From Knufia peltigerae (taxonomy: Eukaryota > Ascomycota > Eurotiomycetes > Chaetothyriales > Trichomeriaceae), in the NCBI GenBank assembly GCA_030247855.1, contig JAPDRN010000035.1:218215-282214 (forward strand): a DNA stretch of 64,000 nucleotides, read 5' to 3'. Both the position numbers and the translations under genes were made by a program. Shown in pieces: positions 44,773-55,600 of the stretch (its first letter is position 1; each line of letters starts with the position of its first letter). The notes under the pieces were generated by a model that did no database searches, had not been told where the DNA came from, and saw only the letters and a program-made list of their open reading frames with translations.

Positions 44773-46245
44773 ATGGTATCGGCTTCGGACGTTCAGTCGG
44801 CCTGGGAGGCTTGCGATAGGACTGATACTGTCTTCATCCTCGTCTGCACCGTCTTCTGTTGGACTATCATTCCCGCCGTTGGGCTTGGATATTCTGGCTA
44901 CTCGACAAGACGGAGTGGTCTTGCATCTGCTATGCCTGCAGTTTATGCAGTAGCGGTTTGTACGATCCAGTGGTTCCTTATTGGGTATACGTTGGCATAT
45001 GGCGATGGGCCTGGGGGAGTCTTCGGAAACCTCGCTTATGCTTTCCATCGTGGTGTATTGGCCGAGCCTGTTGGAACAATACCGGCTGTACTCTTCAGTG
45101 AGTTTCAGCTTGTATTCTTGGCCACGGTCTGCGCCATCAGTGTGGGAGGAGGCTGTGAGCGTGGGAGAATTCTGCCACTGATACCTTTTATCTTCGTATG
45201 TCTCCAAAAGCATGGGGTACTTCCAGAAGTGCTGACGAGTGGACTGTAGCTCTGGGCGACCTTTATTTACTGCCCATTAGCCCACATGGTGTGGGGCGGG
45301 GGTTTCCTTGCCGAATTAGGGGTACTCGACTTTGCTGGTGGCACCCCTGTACACATCTGTAGTGGTGCAACTGCCTCGGCGCTGAGTTTGTACTTGTCGT
45401 ATCCAATCGCCAGATCGCGCAGGTCAGAAGTTCGAACGCCGTCGCATTTGAAACTGCATCGACCTCACAACTCGATGTGTCAGTTGTTGGCAATGATTAT
45501 TATCTGGGGATCGTGGTTGGCTTTCGATGCTGGCACCACCCTGAGTCTGAACTTTCAGTCTGTCATGGCACTTTGCGTGACCAACCTTTGTGCCTCAGCA
45601 GGTGCCCTGACCTGGGCTGCGATCACATATGCCGAGACCGGAAAGTGGTCCCTGGACAGCACGTTCATGGGCGCGATAGCTGGACTAGTCATGATCACGC
45701 CGGCTGCCGGCTTCATTGACCTTCCGAGTTCGTTGTTCTTTGGATTCCTTGGAGCTGTTGTCTGCCGCCAAGCTCTCCGTATCAAGTTCACAGACTTTGC
45801 TCGGAGATGGAAGTGGGTTGACAACGGTGACACATTCGCCACGCACTGTGTAGGAGGATTTCTAGGCACCATTTGCACCGGCCTGTTCGCTCAGAAGACA
45901 ATTGCAGCATACGGTGGTGCAGAGGTAGATGGAGGAGTCTTCTTCGATGGCAATATCCGGCAACTCGGAGTTCAGGTTGTAGAGGCATTGATAGGATTTA
46001 TATGGTCGTTTGTCGGCTCATACGCGATCATTGCCATTATTGACTGCATCCCAGGGCTTGAGTTCCTGGCGGAGGACAAGTATGCTAAAGCTTTCCATCA
46101 GTCACTGTTTGTGTTTGCTAACTTCTGCAGGGACGTCAATATTGGCATGGATGCCTCGCAAATGGATGAGAGTCTGTACGAAGCCCAATGGGCAGGTGAG
46201 GAGGATTACAAGCCATTAACAAATGGCAGCATTGTGCTCGACTAA
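44773..46245 (+). CDS. Ammonium transporter (Mep/Amt family), 2 exons
   Basis: Plasma-membrane channel-like ammonium transporter of about 472 residues with eleven expected helices. Exons 44773-45195 and 45250-46245. Seen: extracellular N-terminus WEACDRTDTVFILVCTVFCW; GYSGYSTRRSGLA; WFLIGYTLAYGDG; LAHMVWGGGFLAELGVLDFAGGTPVHICSG, in which the first pore His is about residue 176; the FQSVMALCVTNLCASAGALTW helix; second pore His about residue 340 in NGDTFATHCVGGFLGTICTGLFA. The signature loop reads DFAGGTPVHICSG where most relatives have DFAGG(T/D)VVHI(S/N)(A/S)G. The C-terminal tail is about 60 residues and keeps GLEFL..ED, the usual regulatory stretch. Divergent from an amine permease with a shared GATA-rich promoter. 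Mep1/3 versus Mep2-type cannot be told. Confidence 0.94.
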
Positions 46246-47086
46246 TTCCCACCTATCGACAAGTCACGGGATGACCTTGGACAAGAAGTGTCTGAATAGA
46301 TTAGGATATAGACAGAACTGTATAAGCGCATAGAGTAGAATGGGAAAGAAGAAATATGGATAGGCATGCTGTGTAGAACAAAGTAGGGATGGCGTTTCGA
46401 GATGGATCAAAAGCATCTTTGGTAGCCACCTCACTCGTATGACATAACGCTGTGATGTTGAGACTTCGATATCTGTCGGGAAATGCAGTCTTCCGGAAGC
46501 AGTATGCCTACCTCAAGTTGAGCATCAGGAGCTGCCCATGTGTATTGTGGAAAAGACAACCATCAGTCAATGACTGAAGAGGTGACCACAAAAACCAAGG
46601 TAGAGAAAGCATGGTCACGTGGCTGATCATCCCAAAACGGTATAGTGTAATTTTGTAGTACTCGAACTCCCTGCAGTACTGATAAAGCCTTTATTCGTCT
46701 CACATTTCAGCATGAGGACATCTAATCACTCTACCAACATTCAAACCTATCTCTGTTGGTGGAGCGTGAAGGCCATACTGCATGTATTTGAAAAGTGCTT
46801 GACTCTTCCCCCAGAGTTTCCTATGGTGAGTCGTGTCAAAGGTCAAGTTTTGTCTCCTTGTCCCCTTTGTTCCTCTTCTGCTTCCGGTTTCATGCAGCTT
46901 CTGGGTAATCGAGAGTGTGACAATTTGATTGCCAACAATGAATTGCCCACCATTCTTCAGTCTTCAGAGCAAGGCCAGAAACTTGGAGTTTTCGCTCGCC
47001 AATCTGCCCATACACAAAACATTTGATACAAAGCAAAAAGGAAATTGTCGCCCTCCTAGAGTTTGAATTCCGGCACGAGAAACCCG
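46246..47086. other. Intergenic region
   Basis: 841 bp between ammonium transporter and the next plus-strand gene. Contains CACGTG near 46616. Near its end, 47065-47079 reads GAATTCCGGCACGAG, resembling a cDNA-cloning adaptor (see findings). No gene supported. Confidence 0.4.
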
Positions 47087-48202
47087 ATGGCAACAGCAGA
47101 AGACCACCAGAAAAAGCCCCCGGGCACTGCTTCGGAAGCTATGAACCCTGCTAGCGACGTAGTATCCGCAGGCGAACTTCTTGCAATTGAACTATTCACT
47201 AACACGCTCCTGGCTCGTACACATTTTCTCTTCTTTCTCGCCGCTTTGCCCGACACACTGCCTTACGAGCGGAATGATCTTCTCGAAGAAGCGCGCCTTG
47301 CTCTTGACGAAGCCGAGGCGCTTTGTATTTCTGGGATCTATCCTATAGCTGATGAGCTCAAAGCGAAATGCTGGTACGTCAAGGGTTTTGGGGCAGCCAC
47401 AAACGGTGATCATCAGAATGCCACGGAGTCATACAAGAAGGCCACAGAGATTGACAACGAGTATGAAGCACTTGAAGAAGTCAGGAGAATCCTATATGGT
47501 CAAGAAGATGAAGACGACGTTGGCGAAACGCAGAATGATGCGAGTTCGGATGCAGGTGCGCTCTATGGTCGGCTTGCAAGCTTGCACAGTCTCCCTCGGA
47601 GCATCAATCAGCCACCGTTCCCACAGGTGGAATCAAACGATTTGAGCCTAGGCCGTCCACACAGCGAGTTGTATAAGTACTTGTTTTTAGAAACCACAGA
47701 AGAAGCCGGAAGTCGACCACCAAGCCAGCTTTCCACCGAGGACGAAGTATCACGAATTGTCAAAGAATTGGCACGACGACCGCCGAGAAGACGTAGCTCG
47801 TACCAGGCACCGCCTCCAGTCCACATGCAACCGAATCCTCAACTTCCAGCTCATCCAAGAGAAACGAATGGACAGAAACAGGAAGAGGCGAGAACCAAAC
47901 ACCAACAGCCGAAAGATCTACATGGGTCACCGCGAACAACAGAGGCACACTTGACGCCTTCTCCAGGCGAGGGAACACTTTTGTCCGATACGCCCAGCAT
48001 TTCGAAAACCGAGGTTGACGAGGCCCTCATCTCAAACGCCGCATCGCAAAATCATCAATCTTCCTCGAAGCCAACTCTGCATATCCAGTCTAACAGACAA
48101 CTCTCACTATCTTGTCCCAATTCAATGCCTTCGTCACCAAACACTCCAAGCCCGTTAAGAAAAGCCTCGTTCCCCAGCGATTTTCCGGATCATGTTGAGT
48201 AA
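47087..48202 (+). CDS. Hypothetical protein with TPR-like helical N-terminus and disordered C-terminus
   Basis: Single exon, about 371 residues, family not recognised. Residues 25-140 are helical: a stretch around LLAIELFTNTLLARTHFLF, acidic LLEEARLALDEAEALC, then KCWYVKGFGAATNGDHQNATESYKKATEIDNEYEALEEV, which has the alternation of a tetratricopeptide-type repeat. Residues 150-371 are low-complexity, rich in S, P, Q, E, with RRPPRRRSSY and ending SPSPL-like serine/proline repeats (NTPSPLRKASFPSD). No membrane segment or signal peptide. ATG at 47087 is the first in frame; the frame is open 8 codons further upstream without another ATG. Probably cytosolic or nuclear scaffold-type protein; no function claimed. 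Confidence 0.7.
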   Translation: MATAEDHQKKPPGTASEAMNPASDVVSAGELLAIELFTNTLLARTHFLFFLAALPDTLPYERNDLLEEARLALDEAEALCISGIYPIADELKAKCWYVKGFGAATNGDHQNATESYKKATEIDNEYEALEEVRRILYGQEDEDDVGETQNDASSDAGALYGRLASLHSLPRSINQPPFPQVESNDLSLGRPHSELYKYLFLETTEEAGSRPPSQLSTEDEVSRIVKELARRPPRRRSSYQAPPPVHMQPNPQLPAHPRETNGQKQEEARTKHQQPKDLHGSPRTTEAHLTPSPGEGTLLSDTPSISKTEVDEALISNAASQNHQSSSKPTLHIQSNRQLSLSCPNSMPSSPNTPSPLRKASFPSDFPDHVE

Positions 48203-48666
48203 CCATCGTTTGTGACAAATGCCTGCTCATCACACCATGCCGCTCGTACTCCGTGGCTAGGGTACAAAGTCAATGGTGGAATGATTACCGGTGCTTGATC
48301 TAGTAGAGAACACTGAGAAAAATCTCATGGACAAAGTTGTTTGGCACCCGAAACCCCGCTTCATCAGCTTCGATTACTGAACACCACCGTCATTCTCCAC
48401 CTGGCTTGTCGAGAAACAGAGGATGTAGGCGTTTTGAACCTACGTTGGGGGTTACGTACGAATTGTGGAATAACGTACTACACGTCCGGCATGTGCTGTT
48501 ATATTAAAGACTACTCGAGGTCTTCTTGTTGATGCTCATCCAACTCCTTGTGCATGGAGATGCGAACTGTAATCTTGAAGTTTCCAGCATTGACGCTATT
48601 TACCAACTATAACAGGATTCCCACCTTTCCTTCTTTTCTATTTCTGAGCGAGAACGAAAGTAAAGT
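48203..48666. other. Intergenic region
   Basis: 464 bp between two plus-strand genes. Nothing distinctive. Confidence 0.4.
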
Positions 48667-49239
48667 ATGCCAATAACAACACAAGTCCAGCCAGTCAGTG
48701 TCGATCGCTTGATATACCGTTCGAGTATCCGATTCGAGGCAGCCGAGTCTCGCGTCCGCTCGTCGATCCAGAAGGATCCCCCGAGGTCGCAATTCCAAGA
48801 CAAGCCACTTTCCCGGCCTGCGGACAGAGAGTCGTTCGAATTTTCCATCACGTCTCAGGTCGGCCCTCACGGTTTCATGTATTTCAATGAATACAACCAT
48901 GGTAGCTGGGTTCCTCTGTACGACCCGCATACAATAAAGTTCCAGGTTGCTAATGGGGACACGAAGAATCGGAGAGCCATCAGATTCATCCTGGGCAATC
49001 CACTGATAGCAATCACAATGCTACGGCACGATCTGGATGCCGGCCTGTCCGTCCCCGTCGAGCTATACCTTGTAGAGGAGGGCGAGGGCACGAGGATCGT
49101 GTGGTTTAGGCCGAGTGGTCTCGTCGCTGGATATGGAGGCGCAAAGGCTGAGTTGGTGCAAGCGGCCGAAGCATTGGACGCGAAGCTCGAGAAGTTTGTC
49201 AGGTGGGTTCTAAGTGAGAGCCCCGAAAGTCAGGCGTAG
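48667..49239 (+). CDS. DUF302 / TT1751-like protein
   Basis: Single exon, 190 residues. The core from about residue 60 (FSITSQVGPHGFMYFNEYNHG) through FILGNPLIAITMLRHDLDAGLSVPVELYLVEE in overlapping pieces and GTRIVWFRPSGLV matches the small alpha/beta TT1751-like fold, in which NPLIAITML and VPVELYL are the usual conserved strands and VQAAEALDAKLEKFV the C-terminal helix. Function of the family is unknown; heme or small-ligand binding has been proposed only for distant bacterial relatives. Stop lies 40 bp from the convergent GNAT gene's stop, so the two 3' UTRs must overlap. Confidence 0.75.
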   Translation: MPITTQVQPVSVDRLIYRSSIRFEAAESRVRSSIQKDPPRSQFQDKPLSRPADRESFEFSITSQVGPHGFMYFNEYNHGSWVPLYDPHTIKFQVANGDTKNRRAIRFILGNPLIAITMLRHDLDAGLSVPVELYLVEEGEGTRIVWFRPSGLVAGYGGAKAELVQAAEALDAKLEKFVRWVLSESPESQA

Positions 49240-49279
49240 GGGAAGGATTTCGAGTAATTTGTACTTTTCTCGCCAATGT

Positions 49280-49915
49280 CTAGCTGATATCAACTCGGTA
49301 GAGTACAACATTACGATTGAATTCATCCATCTCAACGCTAGTAGCGCCCTCCCTCTTCTCCATCATGGCTACTTCCATCCTCTCCCCATCTGTGACGCCG
49401 ACCTCGTGTTGCTCGACGACCCTATATCCACATGCTTTGTAAAGAGGAATAGCATTGGTCGTGCTGCCCAGCGCGTAGGTCGTGAACGGCATGAACCTGC
49501 TCGCAGCCGCCTCGCACTCGCGAACGATTCTCAAGCCGAGACCACGGCGTCCATAGTCTGGGTGTACGTATATGCCACGAATCCACGCAGGCGACTCCTT
49601 GGGATCAAACCTCTCATCCTGTGCCGTCGTAGAGCCTTTTTCCGTGTAGATTGTCCGCCGCGGCCACCAGCCACCAGATGCGACGATGTGGTTTGGCTCA
49701 TTGACAGGATGAACAACATAGTATGTCGAATTGGAGATGAGAATATCATACCGGTTTGCAGTAGCTTGAGAAACCATGGTAAATATTTGCAAGTGTGTGT
49801 AGTGGTTTCTGCATAATTGTGCGATTGCCGATGTGAAGAGAGCGTCTAGCGCTGGTCGATCAGCTGCTGTGGCTGGGCGGAGTCGGAAGTCTGATAGATC
49901 TTGCTTTTTATTCAT
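49280..49915 (-). CDS. GNAT-family N-acetyltransferase
   Basis: Single exon, 211 residues. Uses acetyl-CoA to acetylate an amine; substrate unknown. Seen: LRPATAADRPALDALF start typical of GNAT domains; strand IVASGGWWPRR; strand ESPAWIRGIYVHPDYGRRGLGLRIVREC, in which the pyrophosphate-binding RRGLG (R/QxxGxG/A) is clear; EAAASRFMPFTTYAL; NAIPLYKACGYRVV, the canonical last helix-strand. C-terminal 35 residues are variable. Resembles the fungal bifunctional-like GNATs that follow metabolite detoxification genes, but no specific role can be given. Convergent, nearly overlapping with the DUF302-like gene. Confidence 0.88.
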   Translation of the reverse strand: MNKKQDLSDFRLRPATAADRPALDALFTSAIAQLCRNHYTHLQIFTMVSQATANRYDILISNSTYYVVHPVNEPNHIVASGGWWPRRTIYTEKGSTTAQDERFDPKESPAWIRGIYVHPDYGRRGLGLRIVRECEAAASRFMPFTTYALGSTTNAIPLYKACGYRVVEQHEVGVTDGERMEVAMMEKREGATSVEMDEFNRNVVLYRVDIS

Positions 49916-50297
49916 ACTGGATTATTGTATATCGTTTATTGAAGATGTTGCTAAGGTTGCATTGTTGCTGTAGGTGTTTGTGGTGAACTGATCGAGCGCG
50001 AAACTCTAGACGTGACTCCGAATCACAAAGCGTTCCACCAATGAGCTTGCAGATATCATCAGGCCCTTTACGTCCTCCGATATAAGGTGCAGCCACCACC
50101 CCTGAATTAGATAATCCGATGCATGATACAGGGGCATAGGTGGGATATGAGTAGTGTTTCGATGGTTGGACGAGACTGGGGTGTTCGAGGAATCGTGAAA
50201 TGTCGTTGTGTAAGCATATGAGTCGACATATATGGAGGTCCTCTTAATGATGTTCCGTTGCTAATAACTTAATCTCAACATACCGCTTTTCGTCTTC
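49916..50297. other. Intergenic region
   Basis: 382 bp; GNAT promoter side and the 3' side of the small coiled-coil gene. Nothing distinctive. Confidence 0.4.
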
Positions 50298-50624
50298 TTA
50301 TTTTAGCTTCAGATCTGCGAGAAGTTGCTCCAGGGACCTCTCAGTCAGTGTCTGTCGCTTGTCGACATCCTCGTGCGATTCCTCTGACGCATCCTTCTTC
50401 AATCGGCGTTTCTTCTCCAGCATCCTGTCGATTCGCTCATATAGACCATCCTTTTCTTGCATAAACTCCTGCATTGCTTGGACCGCGTCGCTATATTGGG
50501 GACTTTCCGATCCCCAAGTCCTCTTCACGTTTAATAGATTCTTTCTCATCTTAAGAATCAGGTTCATGATCTCTTGCATCTCCTTATTAGGGTGAGCATC
50601 CTCGTTTGTATTGATTTTGGGCAT
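50298..50624 (-). CDS. Small coiled-coil hypothetical protein
   Basis: 108 residues, almost entirely helical and charged: KEMQEIMNLILKMRKNLL, a WGSESPQYSDAVQAM break, then FMQEKDGLYERIDRMLEKKRRLKK, with an acidic SEESHEDVDKR stretch and a final LEQLLADLKLK helix. No known domain recognised. The frame stays open 17 codons upstream of the chosen ATG; an acceptor-like TCTCTAGCAG sits 4 nt before the ATG and another TTGTAG just before 50675, so an upstream coding or leader exon is possible. It is divergent from the cyclophilin gene, with 464 bp between starts. Confidence 0.55.
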   Translation of the reverse strand: MPKINTNEDAHPNKEMQEIMNLILKMRKNLLNVKRTWGSESPQYSDAVQAMQEFMQEKDGLYERIDRMLEKKRRLKKDASEESHEDVDKRQTLTERSLEQLLADLKLK

Positions 50625-51088
50625 GTCTGCTAGAGATTTCAATTGGCGTCTGCGGTTGTGGACCTCGAAAGTCACCTACAACCCCTGGTCGGAGATGTGG
50701 TGTATATAATCAAGTCGAGGTCGAAAACCTGCAGCCTCTCGAGATGCGGGTAGTGCAGGGAGAAATCAAGTGGAGCAGGAGGGCTAGTTAGCGCTCTTTG
50801 GGTCAGGTACGAGTGCCTCTGCAGCCTTACAGATTTCAGCCTCGTAACAGCACGTGATCATCGTCATTATCTTTTCTTTGGTGTGCTTCCTGCGCAGTCT
50901 TGAAGATTCAACGATCGCAATCGCAGACGACTGCGAACTCAACACTCTGCTTTGGTATCCTGTCACCGGCCGCTTACGTAGCCCAGTGGCTGAATCGATA
51001 TCTGGCACGGTTTGACCACGAATTTCATACTACTGGAATAAGGATCTGCCACGCTTCAAAAGTTGTCTCATGGATACCTCGCGACAAT
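50625..51088. promoter_or_regulatory. Divergent intergenic region, coiled-coil gene / cyclophilin
   Basis: 464 bp; CACGTGATCA near 50850. May include an upstream leader exon of the minus-strand gene. Confidence 0.35.
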
Positions 51089-51662
51089 ATGTCAGTTACG
51101 GTATGTTCAACTCGTATCCTGTCATGCATACATTACTAATGCAGTCTAGCTACACACTACGCACGGTGATCTCAAGATCGAAATCTTTTGCGAATCCGTA
51201 CCCAAAACAGCCGAAAATTTCCTCGCTCTTTGCGCATCGGGAGCCTACGGTGGTACGCCCTTCCACAGGGTAATCCCCGACTTCATGGCTCAAGGTGGTG
51301 ATACTTCGCTCTCACCTAGAAATACCGCAGATAACCCGATCGTCAAGGGAGGAACGTCAATATGGGGACAATATTTTGAAGATGAGATCAAAATCCCCGC
51401 TTTACGACACAGTGGCCGCGGGATGGTCTCAATGGCAAATAAAGGGCCATACACCAACGGTAGCCAGTTCTTCATCACCTTCAAGGAGGCGCCTCATCTG
51501 GATGGCAAAAACACTGTGTTCGGACGTGTCATTGACGGCGCAGAGGAAGGGGGTACCCTCGAGAAGATGGAGAGTGTCGAAGTAGACAAGAAATATCGCC
51601 CCAAAAGCGAGAAAATCGTCCTCGAAGGCGTCACAATACATGCAAACCCCCTGGCAGCTTGA
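51089..51662 (+). CDS. cyp10: Cyclophilin-type peptidyl-prolyl isomerase (PPIL3/Cyp10 type), 2 exons
   Basis: Single-domain cyclophilin of about 174 residues that catalyses cis-trans isomerisation of prolyl bonds; PPIL3-type proteins are linked to the spliceosome. Exon 1 is only 12 nt (51089-51100, MSVT), exon 2 51150-51662. Seen: LHTTHGDLKIEIFCESVPKT in overlapping pieces, TAENFLALCASGAYGGTPFHRVIPDFMAQGGD with the catalytic Arg of FHRVI and the Q of MAQGGD, GRGMVSMANKGPYTNGSQFFITF, and HLDGKNTVFGRVI. The short N-terminus, the YGGTPFHRVI loop (rather than YKGS in CypA) and the length point to PPIL3/Cyp10. The tiny first exon was fixed by MSVTLHTTHGD, which is how this group starts. Confidence 0.93.
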
Positions 51663-53157
51663 TTACAAGACTTGTTCGAAGCTTGATGTTAACTTTACGT
51701 GATGACTGTAGCATCCATCTGGCGCCCACGGTTCTCATATGCGGTCCTGAGAGTTTTGCGTCCGAACATGTCTGGCAGGATGTACGTATGGTCTCCCAGA
51801 TCTGGACCAACCCACCTGCTTTCTTTTCTTCCCAGAGAGTACGAAAGTCACAAAGGTCGACGCACCATGTTTGGTGTCGAACATGGGTTGTCAGGCTCAG
51901 GCATAGTTCTAGCCAAGCAGAGACCTCGTCCGTCGTCATTGAGGGCTTACGAAGCTGTCCGCAGCTGCGTACGGAGGTCTTGAGAAATCAGGCGCACCCA
52001 GTAAGCTTGGCGCGGAGTGGTTGGCCTATGAATTGGCATTCATAAGCCCGCAGCTGTGACGCTTGCCAGTCTGATGGGAGAAGCTCCGACGTGGTGGTGG
52101 TGGATTGGTAGGAGGCTATATCCCGGGGGTCAATCTTCAGGAATCACGAAAAACAGATTTTGCGGACTCACTAATACGTCGGCTGGCCCCAGGCCTTGGA
52201 AGAGATTGAGGCTGACTTTTAAGGAGCTCGGAGATGGTCAAGACGGCCATCAACGGAATAGTCAGTATCTAGGCAGATAGAATGTTGGGTGATTACTCGT
52301 ATCTAGCAATCGGGGTATGGAGTAGACCTTACCTACCTGAAGCTTAACGGAATAGTTCAGATCGACAAAAGTGATGGGTGCTGACGTGCGCCGCTTGCGT
52401 GGTATCGCGGGCATTTGCGCATCTTCAGATATAGGTACCTACCTTAGGTAATTTTTATACACCGTAGGGGTTGTCAGGCTGAAAAGGTTACTGACAACAA
52501 GGGTATAAAAAGCAAAAGTCTTAAGAATTACAGGTCTTATAGGCGCCCCGAATATAATGTCCGGGCACTCAATGTAAGCGACAATAGGCAGGCCACCAGC
52601 CTAAACAACTGGATGGAGTCTCCTCCTTCTGCGCTTTTCTGTCCCACCATATCCGTACCTTATTACGGAGTTACCACACACTCTCACCTCGAGTTCCCCA
52701 GTGAGCGCCTCTGGCTGCGTCTGCAACTGTCCGCATCCACATACATCAACACAAGTCAATCTCACCATCACTGCTCATATACTTCCGGCTTCAGGCTTCA
52801 GCATTACCTAGTCATTTCTCCCTCTATCTCAAGCTACCTACGAATAATACCTTGACCAACGAGACCGCACCTCGACCGCCCTCTCTCATTTGTCCGCCAT
52901 CTTCTCCAAAACAAGCCCGACGTCAACAAGCCCACTTCCTTGCATTCATCGCGAACAAAGAAACAGGAAACACATGCCTCACGAACACTCTCCCTTTATG
53001 TAATCTCAATTCTCTTCTTACGACTCGTCTCTATGGGCTTCATACCATTGCTCAGAACAAGGCCTCCGCTATTTCCCAATCCCGTGGTACGGCGATCACA
53101 GACGAGAGAGACTTCAACGCCTGATGGTCGCGGTATAGGCTCAGGCTGTGGTAGAAG
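51663..53157. other. Intergenic region upstream of arrestin-like gene
   Basis: 1,495 bp. Includes TACGGAGTT at 52664-52672 and a GGTACCTACC word near 52434. From about 52610 the plus strand is pyrimidine-rich, as expected of a long leader. No gene supported. Confidence 0.4.
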
Positions 53158-54469
53158 ATGAGCGCATTCGTGCGAGTGACTGGTCGCCCCAACACAAACT
53201 TCCTCGTTGGGTACCCCGGTATCTCTGCCACCTTGGTGAGTTATCCCTCGTTGCGCCTTTGGGACTTTGTGCTGACAGCCGCAGCCGCGCATCGAAGGTA
53301 CTGTCGAGTTGCGCCCCGGTGTCGGCATATCTAGCCCCGTGAACATTTCCGTTGTTACCATTGCCCTTCAACGGCGAGAGAGCATCCATCCACATGCAGA
53401 TTCGGTAGCAAAGAAGCATCTGGCTGCGCCCAGGAAAGAGTCGACGGAAACGGTGGGAAAGGAGATGTTATTGTTTCGATGTCCGGCCAACAGAGAATTT
53501 GAAGAGATCATGTACATGGACTTGCCGTTCGTCATATTTGTACCTTTTGGTCGAGGAGGACAAGAGACAGCCCGCAGAGTACCACCCGCCAGCCTACAGT
53601 TATCGCGGAGGACGGCCGAGACATTTTACGAGATGGTGGTGACGGTAGGGTATGGCTCAGGAGATCGCAAACAATACGCTTTCCCAGTCCCGATATCTCG
53701 GTACGACACGTTGTCTACGTTTGGGATGTACAATCGACCCGAATCTGCAGAACGAGTATCAGACCATTTGGTGACACTGGGCATCTCTCTACCAAGGTGG
53801 TCCTATGGGCCCCTGGACCCAGTCAGTGTCTACATCAAACTATCCCCCAATCCGGACTGGCTGAGCAAGGCGCGGAAAGTGACCATCCGGAAAATTGAGA
53901 TTGGAATCGATGAGGAGGTCATATACAATCATGAAGGAGACGAACCGCAAAGGAAAACGAAGAACCTGGTACGCAAAACCGAGACGGTGGGTGTGAAGAT
54001 GCCGGAAGCTGGCTACTTTACCAACCTTGGCCTGGTATTTCCCTCGAACGATCTCCGCGACTCCGACGGCATCATGCCTCGTGGGCGAGCAGCATTCCCA
54101 CAGTATGCAGTGATGGGCTTTACGACAACGGCAGGTTTGTACAAGGTTGAATACTACCTGACCATCAAGGTATGTGGAACGGTTTGCGAGAGATGTTGGG
54201 TGACCCTACTGACAACTACTCCCCAGGCCTCAATGAACGGTGCCAAGGATATCGTTCTACGGCAGCCCATCGTTGTCTGTCCGTACGATCACGCCATGTG
54301 TAAGGCCGAGATGGAAGCCATCGAACAAGCCGCAAGAGATGCTTCGCACGTCAACGCGGAAAATCCAATGTTACCACTTGCCACGATCGTACGTGCCTCG
54401 GACCCGAACGCCATGAGCTGCATCGGTGTAGCTCTGGTAGGGTCGGTTAAGAAACCATTGATCGAATGA
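53158..54469 (+). CDS. Arrestin-like (alpha-arrestin fold) protein, 3 exons
   Basis: About 401 residues. Exons 53158-53235, 53285-54169 and 54227-54469. The N-terminal strand order SAFVRVTGRPNTNFLVGYPGI, PRIEGTVELRPG, NISVVTIALQRRESI resembles the start of fungal arrestin-domain proteins (ligand-binding beta-sandwich), with later strands MDLPFVIFVPFG, YEMVVTVGYG, VSVYIKLSP, VTIRKIEIGIDEEVIY and YKVEYYLTIK. No PPxY motif is visible, so binding to Rsp5-type ubiquitin ligases is not supported by sequence. The last intron (54170-54226) is 57 nt, a multiple of three and free of stops. Acceptor of intron 1 can be 53279 or 53285, differing by two residues. Function unknown; trafficking adaptor is the usual family role. 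Confidence 0.78.
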
Positions 54470-55600
54470 GACGAGACACATTCCTCTCCTTTTTTTTCCC
54501 GCCGCCGACGACTTCTTCTTTTTCTTCTCGAAAGACACGACCAGGTCTCCCCGTAGCAGAAGCAACCACTTTTTTTGGTGCGTCTTGTCATGCGCTTGTT
54601 GTCTATTGCCGCTACCTTTGTGCAAGGCGTTGGGTTTTTTGGGGATCGCGGCGACTACGGAGTACGGGCAAGGTACGTACTTGTTGTAGCTGAGGGCATC
54701 ATCTGCCTTGGCCCTTGGGCCTGAGCACTATCATGAAGCGACGTCTGGATGCAAGGAATTGGCTTTTTCCTCCTCTTTTTGAGATTACAGAGAGAAAGCG
54801 AGAACCTTGGGTACCGTATTACCACCACACAACAGGACACACACACACACACACAACACAAATGCAAAGTAATTTGACAATCTGCGTGATTCTGTCCGTC
54901 TCTTCACACGCACACGACAAGTCGCGGTGCATGATGCTGTCATAGTACTTTTGAGGCACAAGCAAACAAGTCATTGCCGCGTCCAATGATGGAGTCCCTA
55001 TACGCACTGACGACGAGGTCCTTGTCAAGACCTCGGTTGTTCTTTTTTTCCCCAAACATTCCGTACAAAAGTCGGACGTCAGATGTAGCTCGCGCCCCAT
55101 CTTTCATACAGTTCCTTGAGGAAAGAAGCAGAAAGATCAGATTCACGGCCAGAAATTTGTATTTCCTTTTCCCATGGCTAAAAAAAATTAAACCCGACTG
55201 CCGTCATCGTTGAAGCAGTGTTAAAACCCAGGACCCCAACTTTGTCCATGTCCCTGTCCCTGTCCTACAAATCCTGCGAGAAGACAGAAGGACCATCGCG
55301 CCTCAATCCCGTCCAAACCACCCAAAAATCAACCCTACAAAGAGAATGCTTGTACCATGCATGCCTTTTCTTTGAGATGTGTTCCACGCTTCGTCATTCT
55401 CAGGTATATACTGTCGTCATGAAAAAATTCAACAAAAAGAAAAAAGGCAAAAGAAAGGACCCGTCCCTAGTAGTACAAGTCGAGCAGCTGCTCCGACATG
55501 CCGAAGAATTGGAAGCAGTACAACGGATCGATATAATCAGATCCTCGAGAGGTAAACATAAAAAAAAGCAAAACTATTGCTATGAGAGAACACAATCATT
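54470..55600. other. Convergent 3' region with low-complexity DNA
   Basis: 1,131 bp between convergent stops. TACGGAGTA at 54656-54664, an (AC)n run at about 54838-54855, and several A- and T-rich tracts. No gene seen. Confidence 0.4.
54838..54855. repeat. (AC)n dinucleotide repeat
   Basis: About nine uninterrupted CA units in the 3' intergenic region. Confidence 0.7.
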
